A DNA stretch of 64,000 nucleotides from Cellvibrio sp. PSBB006 (GTDB taxonomy: Bacteria; Pseudomonadota; Gammaproteobacteria; Pseudomonadales; Cellvibrionaceae), in contig NZ_CP021382.1 of NCBI RefSeq assembly GCF_002162135.1, forward strand, positions 3,780,001-3,844,000, given 5' to 3'. Positions 10,082 through 19,218 of the stretch are shown in pieces. A program made the position numbers and the translations under genes. The notes under the pieces are model-generated. The model did not search any database and had not been told where the DNA came from. It saw only the letters and a list, made by a program, of their open reading frames with translations. The number at the start of each line of letters is the position of its first letter. The stretch's first letter is position 1.

Positions 10082-10423
10082 ATGCCATATGCGAAATGTC
10101 CAAATTGTGGTGACTCTTTTCATTTGCGAGTGACTGAGAACCTTGATGAGTGGAATGCTCAATTTCCACAGTCGAGTGATGGCATAAGGTATATCGAGTG
10201 CTTCTATTGCTGGAAAGAATTTGAAGAATTCGATGTTGTTGAAGTGCTCCGAAATTCGGAGCCAGAACTTGAAGGTGTTTCGCTTGGTGACGTTGGAGCG
10301 ATAGTGTTGAAACACTCCGAAAATGAATTCGAAGTGGAGTGTGTCAATTCAGATGGTACAACCAAATGGTTGAACGTATTGCCGAGAAAAAACATTAAAT
10401 ATGTTGCTGCTAGAAGCCGCTAA
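10082..10423 (+). CDS. zinc-ribbon plus DUF4926-like cassette protein
   Basis: The 113-residue product starts with CPNCGDSF and a second Cys pair in ECFYCW, which could bind one zinc. The C-terminal part (LEGVSLGDVGAIVL to about WLNVLP) has the spacing of DUF4926, a small beta domain common in cassette and toxin-antitoxin-like loci. It fills one cassette; its stop codon abuts attC 8. Function unknown. Confidence 0.6.
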   Translation: MPYAKCPNCGDSFHLRVTENLDEWNAQFPQSSDGIRYIECFYCWKEFEEFDVVEVLRNSEPELEGVSLGDVGAIVLKHSENEFEVECVNSDGTTKWLNVLPRKNIKYVAARSR

Positions 10424-10489
10424 CAATCGCAGGCACAGGGACAAAGTTTCCGCTGCGCTTCAACTTTTCCCGTACTGCGGGTGTTAGGC
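10421..10489 (+). repeat. integron attC site 8
   Basis: The site starts TAACAATCGCAGGCAC on the stop codon and ends CTGCGGGTGTTAGGC. Arms GGGACAAAGTTT and its near-complement surround a GC-rich loop. Confidence 0.8.
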
Positions 10490-10494
10490 AAAAC

Positions 10495-11064
10495 ATGCTC
10501 CGATTATTAGTTGTTGCTGCAGTATCTACTTTCTTGCTGATTCCAATTGCAGGGTATTCAAGCAATATTATTAAAAATGAAATTCTACTTATAATTGCCA
10601 GCTTTATATCAGGCTATGTAATAGTTCCGGCTATACTGCTCAAGCTCTGGCCGGAAAGACAAGGGCGAAATGAGGTGGAAACACTTGATTCGGCTCTTGA
10701 AAGTGGTTTAATTAAGACTGTTGAATACAGCGTCGATCAGGTCGTTGAAATTGAAGAATTTGAAGATGAAGGATTGCATTATCTAATGTCAATTTCCCCG
10801 AATAAAACGCTTAGCTTATTTGGGCAATATCTATATCCATATGGTGAGCTTGAAAATTTTCCATCTACCAGAATTCGACTGTTTATACACACTGGAAATA
10901 ATCTCTGCTATGGGATCGAATGTGCCGGGGATAAGATAACTGAAATAGATCAACTGGGTCCTCCGACGCCAGATGCCTGGGCGGCAGGAGTAGTTCCGTA
11001 CGATTTGGAAATTATTGAAAAGCCTTTAGTTGATATTGTCTATGGAATTAAAAAATATGCCTAA
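10495..11064 (+). CDS. two-helix membrane cassette protein, 189 aa
   Basis: Two hydrophobic segments (residues about 3-22 and 30-51) are followed by a soluble acidic domain of about 135 residues. The ATG is six bases after the attC 8 core, and the gene ends at attC 9. The soluble part contains RIRLFIHTGNNLCYGIECAG and has no match I recognise. It may be an inner-membrane protein with a cytoplasmic domain. Confidence 0.55.
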   Translation: MLRLLVVAAVSTFLLIPIAGYSSNIIKNEILLIIASFISGYVIVPAILLKLWPERQGRNEVETLDSALESGLIKTVEYSVDQVVEIEEFEDEGLHYLMSISPNKTLSLFGQYLYPYGELENFPSTRIRLFIHTGNNLCYGIECAGDKITEIDQLGPPTPDAWAAGVVPYDLEIIEKPLVDIVYGIKKYA

Positions 11065-11121
11065 CAAAGTGCTCTAGCGCCGCTCCGCGCCTACAAACTG
11101 CGGTTGAACACAACGTTAAAT
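11062..11121 (+). repeat. integron attC site 9
   Basis: The site starts TAACAAAGTGCTCTAGCG on the stop codon and ends GAACACAACGTTAAAT. It is 60 bp, with a short palindromic centre. Confidence 0.7.
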
Positions 11122-11127
11122 GTCCTT

Positions 11128-11469
11128 ATGAAAAAATTACCATCTAAAGAAGAAATGCAGTCTCTCATCAACAAAGAGATTGAGATAATGGAGTCGGGTC
11201 TTAAAGAATATGCTATTTCCTTATTGATCCCTTTGGAGGAAAAGATTCTAAAGTGGGAGTATGGAGGCGACGAAGAGTTTCCTGCTTGGGTATTCGCTGA
11301 TTTTGGTGAACGTAATGTAGGTGCAGCTTATTGTCTCGGTGGTCATGGTGCGAGTGGGGACGCTTGGGGATTGATTTTTACGAAGGACGATTACTTTGGT
11401 ATGGATGCTGGCTGGTATAGTAGCCTTAAAGAAATGTTAATTGATGGCTGGTATGCAAAAAGCATTTAA
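11128..11469 (+). CDS. hypothetical cassette protein, 113 aa
   Basis: The chosen start is the ATG at 11128; a longer version would begin with a TTG inside attC 9. The product is acidic and soluble with a Gly-rich block GAAYCLGGHGASGDAWGLIF and several tryptophans. No family is recognised. The stop is followed by a degenerate site TAACAAAACTGTTAATG at 11466-11482, which may be a collapsed attC. Confidence 0.55.
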   Translation: MKKLPSKEEMQSLINKEIEIMESGLKEYAISLLIPLEEKILKWEYGGDEEFPAWVFADFGERNVGAAYCLGGHGASGDAWGLIFTKDDYFGMDAGWYSSLKEMLIDGWYAKSI

Positions 11470-11550
11470 CAAAACTGTTAATGTGACATTTTTTAATTCG
11501 CTTCGTTTTTCGGTATTTATAGCAACCTTGGAGTAAATGAGTCCCAAAGC

Positions 11551-11937
11551 ATGCGAATAATATTAATATCCGTACTTATACTTATCGCATCCTGCACTAC
11601 GCAAATACAATCCATCAGGCACGAGGGGTTCACGTTAATTGTAAAAAGTGGAATTGACATCGAGAAGGCAAGAATAATTATTTCAACATTTCTATTGCAG
11701 GAAGATAGGTTTAATTTTAAAAGAAAATTTACAATAGAAGCTTACGAAGAAAAATATAGAAAAATGTGCTGGGATTCTACCCTGATGCCAGAGTCAGAAA
11801 AGGAATTCTGTAGTGCGCAATATACAATTTCATACTCTTCTGATCCTTATTGTTTTGGTGGTTCTAGCGTAATAGAAAATTGCGAGAGCGGTGAATGTAT
11901 CTATAAAATCAGTGAATACACTGAAATATGCGAATAA
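11551..11937 (+). CDS. putative lipoprotein (cassette)
   Basis: The 128-residue product has a short hydrophobic leader ending in a lipobox-like LIASC at residues 11-15, so it is probably a lipoprotein. The mature part has six or more cysteines, mostly in the C-terminal third, suggesting disulfides in the periplasm. It is very AT-rich compared with genes beyond 12.6 kb. The family is not recognised. Confidence 0.55.
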   Translation: MRIILISVLILIASCTTQIQSIRHEGFTLIVKSGIDIEKARIIISTFLLQEDRFNFKRKFTIEAYEEKYRKMCWDSTLMPESEKEFCSAQYTISYSSDPYCFGGSSVIENCESGECIYKISEYTEICE

Positions 11938-11940
11938 CTC

Positions 11941-12024
11941 TAACAAACTAATCAACGCCTGCCGGCAGGCTTACTCGGTTCTCTGCTCAGATACTTCGCG
12001 CCTGCGTTCCGGCCCACTATTAGG
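11941..12024 (+). repeat. degenerate attC-like site 10
   Basis: The site opens TAACAAACTAATCAACGCC, contains GCCTGCCGGCAGGC, and ends CTATTAGGGG, where the core G of GTTAGGG is replaced. It looks like a decayed attC at the far end of the array. Confidence 0.5.
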
Positions 12025-12049
12025 GGATTAAGTCAAAACGGAGGAAATC

Positions 12050-12454
12050 ATGAACGCTGACGAAAAAGAAATTCGAGAACTTGTTTCAACCTGGATGAAA
12101 GCGACCAGGGAAGGCGATGCCAATACAGTTCTTGGTCTTATGGCGGATGACGCAAAATTCGTAGTTCCCGGCCAGCCGCCCTTTGGAAAGGAGGTATTCG
12201 CTCAAGCGGCTAATGACCCGTCGTCCAGCTCGATGGAGATTGACGGTGACAGCGAAATACTGGAAATAACGGTCACGGGTGAATGGGCTTTCATGCTTAG
12301 CCATTTAACCGTCACAGTAAAGTCTGGTGGCTCAGTTCAAATGATCCGCGCGGGGAACACCCTCACGGTGCTAAAGAAAATCAGTGGGCGCTGGCAACTG
12401 TTTAGGGACGCTAATCTTTTGGTCCCGGTTCAGGGTTCAAGCAATGCCACTTAA
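12050..12454 (+). CDS. SgcJ/EcaC-type SnoaL-like (DUF4440) protein
   Basis: The 134-residue product matches the cystatin-like SnoaL/DUF4440 fold, with EIRELVSTWMKATREGDANT and VLGLMADDAKFVVPG, then three strands ending LTVLKKISGRWQLFRDAN. These small alpha/beta barrels bind small molecules; the substrate is unknown. It has a good ribosome-binding site (GGAGGAAATC before ATG). It is the last gene that follows an attC-like site, so it may be the terminal cassette. Confidence 0.75.
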   Translation: MNADEKEIRELVSTWMKATREGDANTVLGLMADDAKFVVPGQPPFGKEVFAQAANDPSSSSMEIDGDSEILEITVTGEWAFMLSHLTVTVKSGGSVQMIRAGNTLTVLKKISGRWQLFRDANLLVPVQGSSNAT

Positions 12455-12640
12455 TAAGCGGGAGCGCATCGCCACTTCGGGGCTGGATTTCGCTACGCTC
12501 GGCCGGGGTCAGAAGTAGTGTCCACTCTCCCATTAATGAGACAGCTCTAAACAAAAATTTCCGAATATTGCAGATAAAGTTCAGGCTTTAGAAAACGAAG
12601 CACTTTGGAGAGCCCTTGGAGCTGCGATCTGAATGCCCAT

Positions 12641-13543
12641 CTAATCCGCATACTCCTTCACAAGCCTTGCCAGCCAATCCATAAACACCTGCACGCGTTT
12701 GGACAAGTTACGGCGATTGGGGTAGATCAGGGAAATTGGCATGGGTTCGGCGGTGAAATGTTTCAGGATTTCCACTAGCTGCCCTTTCTCAATGTACTGG
12801 CGAAGCCCCGCTTCCGGTCCCTGAATGATCCCTAAACCCGCGAGGCAAGCTTGGGTGTATGCATCGGCATTGTTCACCGTCACCGGGCCTTTCATTGGCA
12901 AGTTGCGATAAGACTGCCCGCCCCAATATTCCCAGCCGCTTGATTTGGCGCCCAGGGTAAGCACGTAGTGCACCAGCCAGTGGTGCTCAGCCAGTTCTTC
13001 CAATGTTTGTGGGTCGCCAAACTTTTCCAGATAGCCCGGACTGACGCAGTTGATAATGCGGAGCTGCCCCAAAGGCCGGGCGATCAGGCCGGAATCCCCC
13101 AGCTGCCCCACCCGCACCACGCAGTCAAACCCTTCGCGCACCAGGTCCACGCGCCGGTCTGTACTGCTCAACTCGACCTCCACCGCCGGGTAGCTGGCCA
13201 GAAAGTCCGGCAGGCGGGGGATCACTAAATTTCTGGCCATGGCGGTGGGCATATCGATGCGAATGCGCCCGCTGATATGAGCGGGCGTTTGCTGGAAAAG
13301 GGATTCAAGTTCATCCATATCCGCTAGCAGATCTTTACAGCGTTCGTAAAAAATCTGGCCATCCTGCGTCAACTGCACCTTTCGCGTCGTGCGATGCAGC
13401 AACCGCGTTCCCAACTGGGTTTCCAGCTGTTGTACGGCGCCGGAAACACTGGCTTTTGGTAGGCCGAGGCTGTCGCCGGCTCGTGTGAAACTCGCCAGTT
13501 CCGCCACACGCACAAAGATATTCATGGCTTCCACTCTGTCCAC
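12641..13543 (-). CDS. LysR-family transcriptional regulator
   Basis: The 300-residue protein has an N-terminal winged helix-turn-helix (residues about 1-60, with ASFTRAGDSLGLPKASVSGA) and a periplasmic-binding-like effector domain. The start is GTG at 13543; the sequence MDRVEAMNIFVRVAELASF is typical of the family's N-terminus. It is divergent from the SDR gene, with 116 bases between them, so it very likely controls that gene and itself. The effector is not known. The chain is full length. Confidence 0.9.
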   Translation of the reverse strand: MDRVEAMNIFVRVAELASFTRAGDSLGLPKASVSGAVQQLETQLGTRLLHRTTRKVQLTQDGQIFYERCKDLLADMDELESLFQQTPAHISGRIRIDMPTAMARNLVIPRLPDFLASYPAVEVELSSTDRRVDLVREGFDCVVRVGQLGDSGLIARPLGQLRIINCVSPGYLEKFGDPQTLEELAEHHWLVHYVLTLGAKSSGWEYWGGQSYRNLPMKGPVTVNNADAYTQACLAGLGIIQGPEAGLRQYIEKGQLVEILKHFTAEPMPISLIYPNRRNLSKRVQVFMDWLARLVKEYAD

Positions 13544-13659
13544 AGCTCACCTCATTGTTCGAATTTTATGAACAGTGTATCCGTATATGGCAGATTTATC
13601 TCATATGAGCCGTTCAATAAACTGGATTCACATCATCACTGATCCACAGGAGGTTCACC
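13544..13659. promoter_or_regulatory. divergent LysR/SDR control region
   Basis: This 116-bp space between divergently transcribed lysR and SDR genes should hold both promoters and the LysR binding site. An AT-rich stretch (TTCGAATTTTATGAA at about 13558) is a candidate half-palindromic T-N11-A box. GGAGG lies just before the SDR start. Confidence 0.5.
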
Positions 13660-14418
13660 ATGAGCAACAACATCGCGATCGTAACTGGCGGCAGCCGCGG
13701 CTTGGGCAGAAACGCCGTGCTTCACCTGGCGCGCCAGGGCATTGATGTGATCTTTACCTACCACAGCAATCAGACGGAGGCCGCAGAGGTTAAGGCGCAG
13801 GTTGAGGCCATGGGGCGCAAAGCTGTGGCGTTACAACTGGATGTGGGTAACAGCAAGCGCTTTCCGGCCTTCGCTCAGGATATTAAGTTCGCCCTACAGC
13901 AACATTGGCAGCGGGAGGATTTTGATTTCCTGATCAACAATGCCGGTATCGGCATCCATACGCCTTACGCGGAAACCATGGAAGCGCAGTTTGATACGCT
14001 GATGAACATCCACCTCAAGGGGGTGTTCTTTCTGACGATCAATCTGCTTGAGCTGATCAAGGATGGGGGTCGCATCATCAATATCTCCACCGGTCTTACA
14101 CGATTCACCTATCCTGGCTATGCGGCCTACGCTGCAATGAAAGGTGGTGTGGAAGTCTTGACCCGCTATATGGCGAAGGAACTCGGACCGCGCGGTATCA
14201 GCGTCAACGTGGTTGCTCCGGGGGCCATTGAAACTGACTTTAGCGGCGGTGCAGTGCGGGACAACCAGGAATTAAACGGTTTTCTTGCCGCGCAAACTGC
14301 CCTGGGTCGCGTGGGTCTGCCAGATGACATTGGTGGTGTTATTGCGGCGATGCTGGCAGAAAACAGTCGCTGGATTAACGGTCAACGAATTGAAGCCTCT
14401 GGGGGAATGTTTTTGTAG
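13660..14418 (+). CDS. short-chain dehydrogenase/reductase
   Basis: The 252-residue classical SDR shows the cofactor motif TGGSRGLG (residues 9-16), NNAG in the middle, a catalytic Y near residue 157 with K four residues later (YAAMK) and the PGAIETDF segment. It oxidises or reduces a hydroxyl/keto substrate with NAD(P)(H); the substrate cannot be read from sequence. Its start has the strong ribosome-binding site ACAGGAGG. The gene ends in front of a 14-bp-stem hairpin. Control by the neighbouring LysR protein is likely. Confidence 0.9.
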   Translation: MSNNIAIVTGGSRGLGRNAVLHLARQGIDVIFTYHSNQTEAAEVKAQVEAMGRKAVALQLDVGNSKRFPAFAQDIKFALQQHWQREDFDFLINNAGIGIHTPYAETMEAQFDTLMNIHLKGVFFLTINLLELIKDGGRIINISTGLTRFTYPGYAAYAAMKGGVEVLTRYMAKELGPRGISVNVVAPGAIETDFSGGAVRDNQELNGFLAAQTALGRVGLPDDIGGVIAAMLAENSRWINGQRIEASGGMFL

Positions 14419-14424
14419 AAAATG

Positions 14425-14460
14425 GTTCGCTCTGTGAGGAACGCGACTCACAGAGCGAAC
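14425..14460 (+). terminator. strong hairpin after SDR
   Basis: A perfect 14-bp stem (GTTCGCTCTGTGAG and its complement) has an 8-base loop just after the SDR stop. There is only a weak T-rich tail (TTGTTC), so termination is likely but not certain. Confidence 0.6.
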
Positions 14461-14569
14461 TTGTTCAGAAAAAGATGGCTGCACCCACATTTAAACGTGA
14501 TGCAATATAAGAACTACAATTAAGATGCTATAACTGCATGCTTGGGAGAGCTAGCACTTTAGGAAAATT

Positions 14570-14896
14570 ATGAAGAGAATAATAATTGTATTAACGACGT
14601 TAGTATTGCTAAGCGGATTTGGGTATTGGATATATTTATTGAATTTTAGTGTTGCTCAAGAATTCCAGGAAACTTATGCTGCCTTTGACATGAAAGTTCC
14701 TGTTTTCAGCGCGTTCATGATAGCCACCTTACCTTATTGGCCGTTTGTATTAGGTATTGTTGCGGTTATCAGCTTTTCCGCGTTATTCGCCAAGAATAAG
14801 ATTAAATACTTAAGTTTTATCCTCCCAATTTTTATGAGCGCGTTATATTTCGTCGGATTGTATGCTCCTGTTATTGCTCATGGGTCAATAATATAA
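14570..14896 (+). CDS. small three-helix membrane protein
   Basis: The 108-residue product is mostly hydrophobic, with segments at about residues 4-24, 51-71 and 80-100. A ribosome-binding site (AGGAAAATT) precedes the ATG. No family is recognised. Base composition is AT-rich like the cassette genes, but no attC flanks it. Confidence 0.6.
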   Translation: MKRIIIVLTTLVLLSGFGYWIYLLNFSVAQEFQETYAAFDMKVPVFSAFMIATLPYWPFVLGIVAVISFSALFAKNKIKYLSFILPIFMSALYFVGLYAPVIAHGSII

Positions 14897-15308
14897 TTGG
14901 TGATAAATGGCTGAGCACGTTTTTCTGATGCTGCTCTAATTTTTATATGTCAATTAAAAATCATTCATAAAAAAACAAATAAGTTCGTTACTTTTCCCAA
15001 GCTACAGATGATTATCCGCACCAAATAGCGATCCGCTATAAACAAACGTACCCATCAGCACACTTCAATTTACTCTTGTCGATCGATAAATATTAGTTTG
15101 TGACGCTCCTCAATAAAAGCACATTCAGCGGCGCGTCTTTCCCGCAACGGGTCGTTGATTTTCAGTCAATTCGATATGATTCGTCATACCATATAATAAT
15201 ATTTTTATTATGCTGTTGGCCGGAGTAAGCGCGTATTTGGCAGCGGTAGACGAATACGAAACCTCGCGCTCCGATATTCCAAATCAATAACTTCAAAGGG
15301 ACAACACT
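14897..15308. other. 412-bp intergenic region before the esterase
   Basis: No gene is supported here. The last 130 bp are rich in short inverted repeats (TATAATAATATTTTTATTAT at about 15191-15210) and probably contain the esterase promoter and 5' leader. GGGA precedes the esterase ATG. Confidence 0.5.
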
Positions 15309-16901
15309 ATGATCAATTTAAGGCGATGCATGTTTGCATCGGCGATGTTATTTCTTCTGCCGATGATCACTAATAATGTTTACGCGCTCACCTGTTCGGC
15401 CAACGCCGATACCTGGAACAATGGTTATGTGGTGAATGTGACCGTTACGAATGATGGTAACTCTGCAATCAACAGTTGGCAGCTGGCGTTGAATTTTAAT
15501 CAGAGCCCTGGCGTGACGAATTCCTGGAACGCGGAAATTTCAACCTCCGGTAACACCGTCACCGCAACCAATGTGTCATGGAACGGCAATCTCGCTGTTG
15601 GGCAAAGTGTGAGCTTTGGCTTTCAGGGTACACACAGTGGCAATTTCGTTTTGCCCACTTGCTCTGCAGGTGGTGGGCCAATCACGTCGTCGTCTAGTTC
15701 CAGTTCCTCAAGCGTAAGCATTCCAAGCAGTTCCTCTTCCAGTTCCTCCTTGGCCTCCTCCTCCAGCTCCGCTGGCGTTGGCAACAACAGCATCACCGTG
15801 CGCGCGAGCGGCACGACAGGCGCGGAGTCCATTACCCTGCGCGTCGGCGGCACGGACGTGGAAAGCTGGACGCTGAGCACTTTTATGATGGATTACAGCG
15901 CCACTACCAATTTAAGCGGCGATATCCATGTGGCGTTTACCAATGACAACGATGGCGAAGCGGATGTGCAGGTCGATTACGTCATCGTTAATGGTGGAAC
16001 CCGCCAGGCCGAGGATCAGAGCGAGAATACTGGCGCTTGGGGCAACAACCAATGCGGTGGCGGCTCGAACAGCGAGTGGTTGCACTGTAACGGCTATATT
16101 AATTTCGGCAGCGTGTCGGGTGAGCCTACGTCAAGCAGTTCATCGTCATCATCAAGTTCGAACGGAAACGGTTCCGGTTCGGCGGGATGCGGATCGGGAG
16201 CACAGCTCACCAGCGGTCGGCATACCATCAATGTTGGTGGTCTCAATCGTGAATACGTCCTCGACGTGCCCGCTAACTACAATATGAACAATCCCTATCG
16301 CCTGGTCTTTGGCTGGCACTGGCGTGGCGGTAGTGCCAATGATGTTGTTGGTCAGGGCTATTACGGTCTGAAATCCTTGTCGAACAACAGCGCCATTTTT
16401 GTAGCGCCCGACCGCGCTCCAGGTACAGACGGATGGACGAATACCAACGATCGTGACATGGCCTTTTTGCGCGCGATGCTCGACGAACTGAAGTATTCGC
16501 TGTGTATCGATGAGGATCGGATTTTCTCCGCAGGATGGAGTTACGGCGGGATGATGTCCTTCGCTGTGGGCCGTGAAATGGCCGACACCTTCCGCGCTAT
16601 CGCACCGGCATCCGGCGCACTCTGGACACCGTATACCGACAGCGGATTGCCGATGGCCGCGTGGATATCCCACGGCACCAGCGATAACGTGGTCGGCCAC
16701 AACGCCGGTGTTGAAGCGCGGGATCTTTTCGTTTCGGCTAACAGCTGTTCAAACACCACGGTTCCGATTCAGCCATCCCCATGCGTTGAGTATCAAGGCT
16801 GCGCTGCGGGGCATCCGGTTGTCTGGTGCTCGTTTAATGGGGGGCATTCGACACCCTCGTTCTACTCCTCCGCCGTATGGAATTTCTTCAGTCGTTTCTA
16901 A
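15309..16901 (+). CDS. secreted multimodular esterase: CBM2 - CBM60 - CE1
   Basis: The 530-residue protein has a signal peptide (1-26), a CBM2-type cellulose-binding module (about 27-120), a poly-serine linker (about 123-153), a CBM60-type xylan/galactan-binding module (about 158-268, with ITVRASGTTGAESITLRVGG and DVQVDYVIVNGG), a second serine linker (about 272-290) and a CE1/feruloyl-esterase-like alpha/beta-hydrolase. The nucleophile is the serine in GWSYGG (about 410); an Asp near 458 (GTSDNV) and a His near 513 (NGGHS) complete the triad. It probably cleaves ferulate or acetate esters from plant xylan outside the cell. Poly-serine linkers of this type are characteristic of Cellvibrio and relatives. 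It appears monocistronic. Confidence 0.88.
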   Translation: MINLRRCMFASAMLFLLPMITNNVYALTCSANADTWNNGYVVNVTVTNDGNSAINSWQLALNFNQSPGVTNSWNAEISTSGNTVTATNVSWNGNLAVGQSVSFGFQGTHSGNFVLPTCSAGGGPITSSSSSSSSSVSIPSSSSSSSSLASSSSSAGVGNNSITVRASGTTGAESITLRVGGTDVESWTLSTFMMDYSATTNLSGDIHVAFTNDNDGEADVQVDYVIVNGGTRQAEDQSENTGAWGNNQCGGGSNSEWLHCNGYINFGSVSGEPTSSSSSSSSSSNGNGSGSAGCGSGAQLTSGRHTINVGGLNREYVLDVPANYNMNNPYRLVFGWHWRGGSANDVVGQGYYGLKSLSNNSAIFVAPDRAPGTDGWTNTNDRDMAFLRAMLDELKYSLCIDEDRIFSAGWSYGGMMSFAVGREMADTFRAIAPASGALWTPYTDSGLPMAAWISHGTSDNVVGHNAGVEARDLFVSANSCSNTTVPIQPSPCVEYQGCAAGHPVVWCSFNGGHSTPSFYSSAVWNFFSRF

Positions 16902-17144
16902 ACCGGCGGCTCAACCCTCGTGATCGAAAAGCAGCGCCCTATAATAAATAGGGTGCTGCACCCACCAAATAAATGGTACTTGAGAGGGAGGGGGAACCAT
17001 TTTTATTCGAGTTATGCATCTCGCGGTTGAATCCACCTCATTAATATCCGGTTCTCATGTCGATTTTAGGCCTCCTCGATCGACTACAGTTGAATCATTG
17101 TCGTTTCTAAAGCAATGAAACGTTAATCTCAACGGAGAAATGCC

Positions 17145-17630
17145 ATGACCAATATTGCAAAAAACACCATCTGCCTTTGGTTTGACGACGACGCCGAAGG
17201 CGCTGCTCGATTTTACGCAGAGACATTCCCCGATTCGTCAGTCGGCGCGGTGCACCGTGCACCTGGAGACTATCCATCGGGACAAGAAGGGGACGTGTTA
17301 ACAGTCGAGTTCACCGTGCTTGGTGTTGCATGCCTCGGGCTTAATGGCGGACCTGCGTTCAAGCACAACGAATCCTTCTCGTTTCAGGTCGCAACCGAAG
17401 ATCAGGGCGAAACGGATCGCTACTGGAACGCGATTGTTGACAGCGGAGGCCAGGAAAGCGAGTGTGGTTGGTGTAAGGACAAATGGGGTATTTCCTGGCA
17501 AATTACGCCAATTGCCCTGACAAAAGCCTTCACCAGCCCCGACCGCATAGCCGCCAAACGGGCATTCGATGCGATGATGACGATGAGTAAGATCGACATT
17601 GCTGCGATTGAGGCGGCGTTTCGCGGATGA
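17145..17630 (+). CDS. PhnB-type VOC-fold protein
   Basis: The 161-residue protein has the vicinal-oxygen-chelate layout of the PhnB / 3-demethylubiquinone-methyltransferase-like group: TICLWFDDDAEGAARFYAET at the start, GGQESECGWCKDKWGISWQI in the centre and a helical C-terminus. The members are small metal-fold proteins of mostly unknown activity. A ribosome-binding site (ACGGAGAAA) precedes the ATG. The downstream 250 bp hold no gene. Confidence 0.85.
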   Translation: MTNIAKNTICLWFDDDAEGAARFYAETFPDSSVGAVHRAPGDYPSGQEGDVLTVEFTVLGVACLGLNGGPAFKHNESFSFQVATEDQGETDRYWNAIVDSGGQESECGWCKDKWGISWQITPIALTKAFTSPDRIAAKRAFDAMMTMSKIDIAAIEAAFRG

Positions 17631-17881
17631 GGTGTGTGGCACGCGACCGGACTTTGGATTTGAGAAGCGAAAATGGCCACAATTAGCGTACTTTTTGTGC
17701 AAGGTGGAGGCCGCGGCGCATGCGACGAAGACGCACTTATCGCGGCATCAATTTGCGAATGACTTAACTGGTGTTGCCAAAGATATTCGATCTGGCCAAA
17801 CTTAAGGCGCAAGGGGGTTGGTTGCTACGCGATTGACTTCCCTTTCAAGACTCGAAAAAGATGGCTTATCAGGAAAAGTCT

Positions 17882-18706
17882 ATGAGTGTTTCTGCAATCG
17901 AAATTGCAATTAAACTTTATCGCCGATTGTGGAGTCCACTTTTTGCCATCGCTGTGCTGGGTCTTATTGGCGCGAGCGAACTGCCGTTTCTTTCAGATGA
18001 GGAACGATCTGTGTTGCGGTGGGTGTCACTTCCTCTTATTATTTTTTTGGTTGTTTTTCGTCTAATAGAGGCCGCAGTGCAGGCAAAAGTGCAGCTTAAA
18101 TGGGAGGCGACATTTAAGGCTGGGCGACATCAGAAGTCCAAGACCATTAATAAGAAAAGAGAGTTTCCGGCGGCGCTATATCTAATTAGTGTGCTTGTCG
18201 CGGCATTGGGATTGTCGCTTATATTTCTAGTGCCTGCAGGTTATCAAAGCCATCTTTTGCAGTCGCGAGCATCAAATTGGCCATACACAATGGGCGAAGT
18301 GATTCGTGCTGAGGTTGTGTATGACGAAGGGTTTGATATTGATGACAGAAAAGTCCAGCCGCAGATTGTCACCCAGTATTTTGTAAACGATAGAAAATAC
18401 ATAACGCGAGAAATTCATTTTAATCAGTCCTCGTCCTGGCGATTCAGTGATTCATATGCACATGCTATGACAAAAAAATACGCGCTGGGGACGCGGGTCA
18501 GAGTATATTACAAGCCAGATGAGCCGTATGTGGCGGTGTTGGATACAAGTGTTGATTGGTTTACTTATTTCATCATCTTGTTTGGTGCTGTTCTATTTTT
18601 GTTAGGTGCCTACTGGTTTTGGCTTTCGCTACGGGATACCTATTTAATCATTGCGCAGTTGGTCAGTAATTTGCGAAATAAACATAAAACCGAAAACGAT
18701 CATTAG
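17882..18706 (+). CDS. DUF3592 membrane protein
   Basis: The start at 17882 is preferred because AGGAAAA lies upstream; an ATG at 17861 would add seven residues. The protein of about 274 residues has hydrophobic segments near residues 15-32, 40-60, 100-122 and 222-245, with an extracytoplasmic beta domain between the last two (NWPYTMGEVIRAEVVYDEG to VYYKPDEPYVAVLD), the DUF3592 pattern. Function unknown. The lipoprotein gene follows 31 bases later and may share its transcript. Confidence 0.75.
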   Translation: MSVSAIEIAIKLYRRLWSPLFAIAVLGLIGASELPFLSDEERSVLRWVSLPLIIFLVVFRLIEAAVQAKVQLKWEATFKAGRHQKSKTINKKREFPAALYLISVLVAALGLSLIFLVPAGYQSHLLQSRASNWPYTMGEVIRAEVVYDEGFDIDDRKVQPQIVTQYFVNDRKYITREIHFNQSSSWRFSDSYAHAMTKKYALGTRVRVYYKPDEPYVAVLDTSVDWFTYFIILFGAVLFLLGAYWFWLSLRDTYLIIAQLVSNLRNKHKTENDH

Positions 18707-18737
18707 CAAAAAACGGACGTTAAAGGGATCATCATAA

Positions 18738-19169
18738 ATGCCATTAAAAATAATCAATGTTGCTTGTCAAACAAGATCATATGCTGCGCTTTTTCTAGCA
18801 ATCACGCTAGCAATGCATATTGTCGGTTGTGAAAAATCATCAAATGATTTTCAAATGACGGTGGATAGAGTTGATGAGCTAAACGGTATGATCCTGAAGG
18901 GTATATCCATATCGGGAAAAATCGAGAGCGGTTGCATCGCGAATGACGATGCGTTTGTTATAAAAAGAAACGGAAAGCCAATTCACAATAACACCACCAG
19001 GGTTCTGAATGTTCAGGATCTTAAAGATCCTGACAATTTTGGTGGTGAGGTTTTTACCGGGGATTACGTTACGTTATATATCCCGGATGGTAAGAAACAG
19101 GATATTGCGCCGGGCGATATTCTCAGCAGCAATACAACCTCTTGTGGCAAAGGCTCGGCGGAGAAATAA
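18738..19169 (+). CDS. lipoprotein with EF-Tu domain-II-like beta-barrel
   Basis: The 143-residue product has a leader ending in a lipobox-like HIVGC near residue 30. The mature part (GMILKGISISGKIESGCIAN ... DYVTLYIPDGKKQDIAPGDI) follows the beta-barrel plan of translation-factor domain II, including the final IAPGDIL strand. Such a domain on a lipoprotein is unusual and no GTPase part is present. It may be a scaffold or binding module. It lies between a DUF3592 gene and an amidohydrolase gene. Confidence 0.6.
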   Translation: MPLKIINVACQTRSYAALFLAITLAMHIVGCEKSSNDFQMTVDRVDELNGMILKGISISGKIESGCIANDDAFVIKRNGKPIHNNTTRVLNVQDLKDPDNFGGEVFTGDYVTLYIPDGKKQDIAPGDILSSNTTSCGKGSAEK

Positions 19170-19218
19170 TCTTCTTTTTCCGCATCAGATATGGGCGATA
19201 ACATGATGGGGGTCGAAT

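Noticed and set aside
12455..12640. Further attC after the SnoaL-like gene
   Set aside because: No TAACAA opening or GTTRRRY core with palindrome could be found; the array appears to end here.
16152..16700. Long minus-strand open frame opposite the esterase gene
   Set aside because: It is the antisense shadow of a GC-rich gene with clear catalytic motifs on the plus strand.
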